Positions 5,450 to 10,048 of a stretch of DNA of 10,048 nt are shown piece by piece. Under the pieces are notes generated by a model. The model was not told the DNA's origin. It saw only the letters and a list, made by a program, of their open reading frames with translations, and did no database searches. Position numbers and translations under genes: made by a program. The DNA comes from Candidatus Pacebacteria bacterium CG10_big_fil_rev_8_21_14_0_10_44_11 (GTDB taxonomy: Bacteria; Patescibacteriota; Microgenomatia; UBA1400; PJMF01). The stretch lies in contig PFDH01000007.1 in the NCBI GenBank assembly GCA_002772705.1, forward strand, positions 5,218 through 15,265. Direction: 5' to 3'. Position 1 is the first letter of the stretch; each line of letters starts with the position of its first letter.

Positions 5450-6889
5450 CTATTGCAGACAAGTCAAGGCCAGTTGAAGTCGAGAAAGCACCAAGGGTTT
5501 GTTGAGTACCATCATTGTTTCAAATAACGGCGGAGTGGCGGTCTTGCCAGTGACGGCTATTCTTAGCAACATAAAGTAGTCTCGTTTTTTCCAGTCTGCT
5601 TGTTCTTGCAGTTGTCTGATCGCCGTTTCGAGCGACACAACGCTCCAATCGGCCAGATTTTCTAAGGCCGCAACTGTTGTTTGAAGTTGCAACTTCACTA
5701 TTTGGGTTGATTGTTTACCAATCAAATCTTGAGCCTGAACAGTAATTTCTCGGTAAAAAAACTCAGTCAGGTTTTCAATTTCTGACAGTGTCGTCAATCT
5801 TTCAGCAACCAGGGGCAGTATACTCTCCAGTTTATCTTTTGGAAAATCAGCCGGCAAAAAGGGTTGTAATCGTTGAGCTAACTGGGTTATTGGTAGTCGG
5901 CGAATGTAGATACCGTTGAGCCAGGCTAATTTTTTTAGATCAAAAACCACTGACTTTGGACTAATCCTAGCTGGATCAAATTCCTGAATATACTCATCAA
6001 GAGAAAGAATTTCGCGTTGATCTGCAGGTGTCCAACCAAGAATCATGAAAAAGTTTAGCATCGCCTCTGGCAAGTAGCCTTGATCTAAAAACGATTGAGC
6101 CGAGACAGTGCCTTTTCGTTTACTCATCTTGCCTTTGCCGTCAGGGTTGAGAAAAACCGGAATGTGGGCATAAATCGGTGGCTGCCAACCAAAAGCTTGA
6201 TAGAGCAGAATATGTTTTGGAGTTGAACTAATCCACTCTTCGCCACGAAGTACATGACTAATTTCCATTAAATGGTCGTCGACTACCACTGCCAGATGGT
6301 AGGTTGGATAGCCGTCTGATTTAAGTAAAACTTGATCGTCAACGTCCTCAGACTGAAAGTTGATTTGACCCCGAATCAAATCGTTAAAGGAAACCACTTG
6401 ACCCCAAGGAACCTTCAGCCGAATCACTGACGATTGACCCGCTGCTAGCTTGGCACCAACCTCTGCCGGTGTTAGATGCAAGCACTGCCGGTCATATCTG
6501 GGTCGGGTTTTTTGAGCCACTTGATTTGTTCGTAATTCTTCTAAGCGCTGCTTGCTACAAAAACAATGATAAGCCGCACCTTGTGTCACCAAGGACTGGG
6601 CATACTTTTGATACAGGTCTAGGCGTTCTGACTGCACGTAGGGAGCAAACGGACCGCCTTTAATCGGTCCCTCGTCCCAATCCAAACCATACGCCTTAAT
6701 AACCGAAAGGATTTTTTCAACCGCCCCTTCAACTTGACGTTCTTGATCAGTATCTTCAATTCTCAAAATAAAGCTGCCCCCGTGTTTTTTGGCTAGAGCA
6801 TAGTTTTTAAGTAGCGTGGCAATATGGCCAACATGATACTCACCGGTTGGACTTGGTGCCATGCGGGTTCTGACTGTCATAGGTTTCAT
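5450..6889 (-). CDS. gltX: glutamyl-tRNA synthetase (class I)
   Basis: Charges tRNA-Glu with glutamate using ATP; in bacteria lacking a glutaminyl-tRNA synthetase it also charges tRNA-Gln for later amidation, but the sequence alone does not show which form this is. The 479 residues are full length. The Rossmann catalytic domain has RMAPSPTGEYHVGH (9-22, the HIGH motif as HVGH), RIEDTDQER (43-51), the LRGEEW segment (214-219) and KMSKRKG (254-260). A zinc site of the pattern CxC-x24-CxH is intact at C109, C111, C136 and H138. The C-terminal half is the helical anticodon-binding domain. The ATG at 6889 overlaps the stop of the membrane protein gene as ATGA; a second ATG three codons in (6880) would give the more usual start MTVRTRMAPSP. 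The stop is TAG, followed by the structured gap. Confidence 0.97.
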   Translation of the reverse strand: MKPMTVRTRMAPSPTGEYHVGHIATLLKNYALAKKHGGSFILRIEDTDQERQVEGAVEKILSVIKAYGLDWDEGPIKGGPFAPYVQSERLDLYQKYAQSLVTQGAAYHCFCSKQRLEELRTNQVAQKTRPRYDRQCLHLTPAEVGAKLAAGQSSVIRLKVPWGQVVSFNDLIRGQINFQSEDVDDQVLLKSDGYPTYHLAVVVDDHLMEISHVLRGEEWISSTPKHILLYQAFGWQPPIYAHIPVFLNPDGKGKMSKRKGTVSAQSFLDQGYLPEAMLNFFMILGWTPADQREILSLDEYIQEFDPARISPKSVVFDLKKLAWLNGIYIRRLPITQLAQRLQPFLPADFPKDKLESILPLVAERLTTLSEIENLTEFFYREITVQAQDLIGKQSTQIVKLQLQTTVAALENLADWSVVSLETAIRQLQEQADWKKRDYFMLLRIAVTGKTATPPLFETMMVLNKPLVLSRLQLALTCLQ

Positions 6890-7956
6890 TCCGGATTAGT
6901 TTGGTTGGCAGCAAGAGCGCTCACGTAGCCTAAAAATCCGCCGTCTCCCTTAAAAACGTAAATTGGTTGCAAGTACAGTTGCGCTTGTTCTCCTTCAAAG
7001 TAGCCTAAAACCACTTCTCTAATCACAGCTTGTTCGGCGGTACCCGAATTAGCGACGTATCCCTTGCCAGTTTGCAGCAGCTTCCAAGCGGCGTCAACTG
7101 ACCTCAAGTAGTAAGTCTCAGCCAGTGAGTAATCAACCGGCCAATAATTTCTGGTTAACTCGACTACACCATTACTAGACAGCCCAGACGAGAGAATGGC
7201 GTGTATTGTACCGGTCGATCCGTCAGAAGTATAGATTGGGAAAGCATCCTTGATTGGTGAGCGATTCAGATCTACTTGCACAAACTGAGCATCAGAAACA
7301 GAAACAGCCGGCTTGAGCTGACCACCCACGGCTCTAAGATACGTAATCTTTCCAGACGAAGTAGCAACATCAGCTGGTAACAGTTGCCCGCTACTCAAAA
7401 ATTGTTTGACTTGTTGAACAGCATCAAAAGCAGTAGGAATTTTGGCGTTTAAGATTAACTCTGGATGAGCAAGATAATCGGTCATAAAAGTAAAGTTATG
7501 GTTGATGATATCCAACTCAAGGGTAGTGTTGAGCGTTTGTGATTTGTTCCATCGTAGGGTGGTTTCGTTAAGTAGTTGCGGTTCGCTGGTAAAGCCATAG
7601 CGGCGACCAATTTCTTTGGCGACATCAGTATCAAGCAAACTGGCGGTTTTTTTGGGCATAAAGTAAACCACGGCTCGGTCGCCAAATTGGGGAAAGTTGC
7701 CAGTCGGTAACTCAAGCTTGTAACTAACAACCTGATTCTGATTGGCAGCAAAAGCGATGTCTGGCAGTTGACCAAAGTTGCGAGTGGGGGGTGGCGGCGG
7801 TTCGGGGTGAGTGGCTTTCCAGTAGGCAATTGATGCTTGCCAAATAATTCGACCAAAAATCATCACCACCAAAAAAATCGATCCGTATTTCACAAATGCC
7901 CGACCAAACTTGGTCGCTTTAGTTAAGGTAAGGCCTTTAGTTTTAGTTTTTGCCAT
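6886..7956 (-). CDS. membrane-anchored protein of unknown function coupled to gltX
   Basis: I do not recognise a named family. The protein is 356 residues. A lysine-rich N-terminus (MAKTKTKGLTLTKATKFGR) leads into one hydrophobic segment at about 22-46, which predicts an inside N-terminus and an exported remainder. A short proline run (HPEPPPPPTRNFG, 50-62) follows, then about 290 mostly polar residues with alternating strands and no cysteine. The C-terminal part, with a helix SVDAAWKLLQTGKGY (286-300), then VVLGYFEGEQ (315-324), LQPIYVFKGDGGFLGYVSAL (329-348), has a layout reminiscent of YycI or PepSY-like extracellular domains; this is a weak impression. It is not a lipoprotein, since there is no lipobox. 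It overlaps gltX by ATGA, and a good promoter lies directly upstream, so it is the first gene of that unit. Pairing with a tRNA synthetase may be only transcriptional convenience. Confidence 0.85.
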   Translation of the reverse strand: MAKTKTKGLTLTKATKFGRAFVKYGSIFLVVMIFGRIIWQASIAYWKATHPEPPPPPTRNFGQLPDIAFAANQNQVVSYKLELPTGNFPQFGDRAVVYFMPKKTASLLDTDVAKEIGRRYGFTSEPQLLNETTLRWNKSQTLNTTLELDIINHNFTFMTDYLAHPELILNAKIPTAFDAVQQVKQFLSSGQLLPADVATSSGKITYLRAVGGQLKPAVSVSDAQFVQVDLNRSPIKDAFPIYTSDGSTGTIHAILSSGLSSNGVVELTRNYWPVDYSLAETYYLRSVDAAWKLLQTGKGYVANSGTAEQAVIREVVLGYFEGEQAQLYLQPIYVFKGDGGFLGYVSALAANQTNPE

Positions 7957-7964
7957 TATTGATT

Positions 7965-7994
7965 ATTGTATCCCAATTCAATGCGGGATGTCAT
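7965..7994 (-). promoter_or_regulatory. promoter of the membrane protein-gltX operon
   Basis: ATGACA (7994-7989, 5 of 6 to TTGACA), an 18-nt spacer, and TACAAT (7970-7965, 5 of 6 to TATAAT) on the minus strand. Eight bases separate the -10 box from the ATG at 7956, leaving a leader of about 0-2 nt. No Shine-Dalgarno sequence is present. This is the best sigma70-like promoter in the window. Confidence 0.65.
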
Positions 7995-8005
7995 GCGCTA
8001 ATCCA

Positions 8006-8037
8006 TTGGCAAAGAACTGCTCTCTGTCTGGTACAAT
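8006..8037 (+). promoter_or_regulatory. promoter of trmD (extended -10, leaderless type)
   Basis: TACAAT (8032-8037) is preceded by TGG, giving an extended -10 (TGn). TTGGCA (8006-8011) is a possible -35 but the spacer is 20 nt, so the extended -10 probably carries the promoter. Six bases (ACTGCA) separate the box from the trmD ATG at 8044. The divergent promoter of the gltX unit lies in the same 87-bp gap. Confidence 0.6.
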
Positions 8038-8043
8038 ACTGCA

Positions 8044-8697
8044 ATGACAATCACAATCTTTAGTTTGTTTCCGGAGTATTTTCAGTCTGTTTTGCGAACA
8101 TCAATTATTAAGCGAGCTCAGGCCAAGCAGTCGGTTAACTTTGAACTGATCAATATTAGGGATTTTGCAGTCGATAAACATCGATTAACTGATGACAGAC
8201 CGTTTGGGGGCGGTGCAGGGATGGTGATGATGATTGAACCAATTGATAAAGCGCTTCGTGATTGGCAGACAAAATATCAGGATCAGTCAAAACTAGTGGT
8301 TGCGACCTCAGCCTCAGGAAAACTTTTTACCCAACAGCTTGCTTGCCACTGGGCACAACTTGATCATTTAGCCATCCTTTGCGGTCACTATGAAGGTATT
8401 GATCAACGAGTACTAGATCATCTTGTGGATACAACGGTGCGCATTGGTGACTATGTCCTCTCTGGTGGCGAACCGGCAGCCGCGGTGATACTTGATACAG
8501 TCACCAGACTTTTACCAGGCGCACTCGGCAATGAGCACAGCTTGGTTGGTGAAGCTCATGAACAACCAGGTCAGGGTAGTTACCCGCAGTACACCAGACC
8601 GGCTGAGTATAAAACCTGGAAAGTGCCAGACATCTTGTTAAACGGCAACCACGCAAAAATTGAAGCTTGGCGTCAACAGCATCGTCAAAAAATCTAA
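8044..8697 (+). CDS. trmD: tRNA (guanine-N1)-methyltransferase TrmD
   Basis: Methylates G37 next to the anticodon of tRNAs that read CUN, CCN or CGG-type codons, using S-adenosylmethionine; this prevents +1 frameshifting. The SPOUT trefoil-knot motifs are clear: ITIFSLFPEYF (3-13), DDRPFGGGAGMVM (50-62), CGHYEGIDQRV (113-123), IGDYVLSGGEPAA (134-146), RLLPGALGN (155-163), YPQYTRP (180-186) and VPDILLNGNHAKIEAWR (194-210). It has 217 residues, shorter than the roughly 240-250 of E. coli-type enzymes, with the C-terminal helical part reduced. The catalytic aspartate before YTRP (EDSF in E. coli) appears as GEAH, suggesting E170 takes that place with one extra residue in the loop. It stands alone rather than in the common rpsP-rimM-trmD-rplS operon, and its TAA directly abuts the rmlD stop on the other strand. 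Confidence 0.96.
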   Translation: MTITIFSLFPEYFQSVLRTSIIKRAQAKQSVNFELINIRDFAVDKHRLTDDRPFGGGAGMVMMIEPIDKALRDWQTKYQDQSKLVVATSASGKLFTQQLACHWAQLDHLAILCGHYEGIDQRVLDHLVDTTVRIGDYVLSGGEPAAAVILDTVTRLLPGALGNEHSLVGEAHEQPGQGSYPQYTRPAEYKTWKVPDILLNGNHAKIEAWRQQHRQKI

Positions 8698-9570
8698 TTA
8701 AAATTGGGTCTGTGCCAATGCTTGCACAACTGGTGTGAGTTCAAAATCCAGCTGAGCAATTAGCTTTTTGGTTGACAGAGCGGTATTCTTTTGGTACGGC
8801 CGGTTGTGAGATTGTAAATACTCATTCAACAAACTTGACTGAATTTGAGTTGTGGAACCAATAATTTGCTGGATCTGCTTGGCCAGCTCAAAATTAGACC
8901 ATTGTTCACCACTTGAAGCATGAAAAAGACCAGTTTGACTTGTTCTCAGCACCCAGTCAATTACTTTCACGAAATCAGGAATCCAAGTCGGACCAACAAA
9001 GTGATCAGTGAACTGCCCAGATAAAGTCCTCGCCCGGAGATCGTCGGCAATTTTATGGACTAAATCTAGTTTTGTAAATCTGTCTGGCCTAAACGGTTGG
9101 TCGATTCTTAGAATTGTCCAATGTTCTGCCTTTTCTTGAACGACGGCTTCTGCCAGGGCTTTGGTTTTTCCATACCATTCTATTGGGTTGATGGGATCCA
9201 GTTCTGAATAAGGTGTTGGTTTTTCTCCATCAAAAACATACGCGGTTGAGATTTGAATCAGATGCAGCTGGTGCTGATTGCAGATCTCAACTAAATTTTG
9301 AGTACCCACCACGTTAACTTGATAAGCTGAACCGTCTACGTCATCAGTTTGCTCCCAAGCGGCGGTCACATTAGTAAATGCGGCAAAATGAACCAAAAAG
9401 TGGGCATCAGACCCCTTGAGAGCCTCCTCGATGCTGTCCGCTTTGGTGATATCAACTGGCTTGGTTGGATTGGAGATATCAAGTTTACAAAAATTATAAC
9501 TGGATGCAAGTTGATCACAAAAAACTGAACCAATTAAACCATTGGCACCGGTGACAATCACTTCTGTCAT
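8698..9570 (-). CDS. rmlD: RmlD-like dTDP-4-dehydrorhamnose reductase (extended SDR)
   Basis: Probably the last step of dTDP-L-rhamnose synthesis, reducing dTDP-4-keto-L-rhamnose with NAD(P)H in the cytoplasm. From the ATG at 9570 it has 290 residues, the normal RmlD size. Visible are the nucleotide-binding TGANGLIG (7-14), VDITKADSIEEAL (39-51), HFAAFTNV (61-68), the catalytic-site STAYVFDG (108-115) and WYGKTKALAE (132-141), giving T109, Y133 and K137 as the catalytic triad, and a C-terminal NRPYQKNTALSTKKL (256-270) like the RmlD substrate region. The frame is open to a TTG at 9594 inside rmlC, but AAAGG ends 6 nt before the ATG at 9570, which lies 2 nt after the rmlC stop, so 9570 is chosen. 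A reductase for a related deoxysugar is possible. Confidence 0.88.
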   Translation of the reverse strand: MTEVIVTGANGLIGSVFCDQLASSYNFCKLDISNPTKPVDITKADSIEEALKGSDAHFLVHFAAFTNVTAAWEQTDDVDGSAYQVNVVGTQNLVEICNQHQLHLIQISTAYVFDGEKPTPYSELDPINPIEWYGKTKALAEAVVQEKAEHWTILRIDQPFRPDRFTKLDLVHKIADDLRARTLSGQFTDHFVGPTWIPDFVKVIDWVLRTSQTGLFHASSGEQWSNFELAKQIQQIIGSTTQIQSSLLNEYLQSHNRPYQKNTALSTKKLIAQLDFELTPVVQALAQTQF

Positions 9571-9572
9571 GC

Positions 9573-10048
9573 TTAACCTTTTTGAATTTCCCAAACATCG
9601 GCGCCAAAGTGATCCCAGGGTAAGCGCAACTCGTCTGGTTGATCCAGACTAAACTGTTGGTTGGTGGCATAGATGAGCGACATTGGCCGTTGATAACAAT
9701 TTTTTAAGCCATGAGCGACACCCAAGGGAATGCGGAGCAGTTTGGCCTGACCGCCTCCTAAAACTATTCTCAGATGCGTGTCAAAAGTGTTTGAGTCCTG
9801 GCGTAAATCATGCAGATTGACCAACAATCGTTCAAATGGAGGCACAAACCAAACGTCATCTTGAGTTTGATGAATGTGGTAGGCTTTGATTGCTCCTGAC
9901 TCCAGGATAGAGAGGCTGATCTGTTTTACCTCGAATGGCGTCGCTAGGCCTTCAATCTGACCGGATTTGAGACGAAATAACTCTAAAAAGTTGCCGCCGT
10001 CATCAGTTTTCAAACTTAATTCAAGCAACTCAACGCCAGTAATGACGG
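9573..10048 (-). CDS. RmlC-like dTDP-4-dehydrorhamnose 3,5-epimerase family cupin, start outside window
   Basis: Family role: epimerises C3 and C5 of dTDP-4-keto-6-deoxyglucose before RmlD reduces it. The frame is open to the right edge (157 residues visible, first codon at 10046), beginning VITGVELLELSLKTDDGGNF, which matches the usual N-terminal pattern, so few residues are missing. A TTG at 10028 is internal to this and is not a likely start. Cupin landmarks are KQISLSIL, YHIHQ (56-60), LHDLRQDSNTF (78-88), LRIPLGVAHGL (104-114) and SLIYATNQ (123-130). Compared from memory with E. coli RfbC, H62, H119 and Y132 appear kept as H57, H112 and Y126, but R59 becomes K54 and the catalytic-site K72 becomes D64. 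It may be a divergent epimerase or a related sugar-nucleotide isomerase. It is the upstream partner of rmlD. Confidence 0.8.
   Translation of the reverse strand, partial: VITGVELLELSLKTDDGGNFLELFRLKSGQIEGLATPFEVKQISLSILESGAIKAYHIHQTQDDVWFVPPFERLLVNLHDLRQDSNTFDTHLRIVLGGGQAKLLRIPLGVAHGLKNCYQRPMSLIYATNQQFSLDQPDELRLPWDHFGADVWEIQKG

Noticed and set aside
6469..6663. Plus-strand open frame inside gltX
   Set aside because: It is antisense to the zinc-site region of a conserved synthetase.
7482..7856. Minus-strand frame inside the membrane-anchored protein gene
   Set aside because: It is a frame-shifted shadow; the main frame has the promoter, the start and the overlap with gltX.

Overview
The window looks like chromosomal housekeeping DNA from a small-genome bacterium of the Candidate Phyla Radiation (Patescibacteria), possibly Microgenomates. 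This is an inference, not a search result. It rests on very tight packing, repeated 4-bp ATGA overlaps, shortened versions of conserved proteins (a 129-residue YbeY, a 217-residue TrmD), a dnaX-ybaB-rdgB cluster without recR, and several unrecognised proteins inside essential operons. TGA is used as an ordinary stop codon, so the UGA-glycine code of Gracilibacteria and Absconditabacteria is excluded.

Layout from the right edge, most genes being on the minus strand. (1) An RmlC-like cupin (start outside the window) and RmlD form a nucleotide-sugar pair at 8698-10048. (2) trmD (8044-8697) is the only plus-strand gene; it meets rmlD stop-to-stop with no spacer. (3) From an 87-bp divergent promoter region, a membrane-anchored protein of unknown function and glutamyl-tRNA synthetase run leftward, overlapping by ATGA. 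(4) A noncoding stretch of about 196 bp (5254-5449) holds two well-formed stem-loops and a likely promoter. (5) Two unrecognised proteins and YbeY follow, each overlapping the next by ATGA. (6) dnaX, ybaB, rdgB and an M29 aminopeptidase form the leftmost block; the aminopeptidase runs off the left edge.

The genes serve translation (GltX, TrmD, YbeY), replication (DnaX, YbaB), nucleotide-pool cleaning (RdgB), peptide turnover (M29) and surface-sugar synthesis (RmlC/RmlD). No mobile element, CRISPR array, tRNA, rRNA or defence system was seen.

The most notable signals are: likely leaderless promoters in which a -10 box ends 6-8 nt before the start codon of the first gene of a transcription unit; a DnaX whose usual zinc-module cysteines are all absent; the structured gap downstream of gltX; and unknown proteins embedded in core operons. 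Several starts were moved from the longest possible ORF to positions supported by overlaps, ribosome binding sites or promoter spacing.
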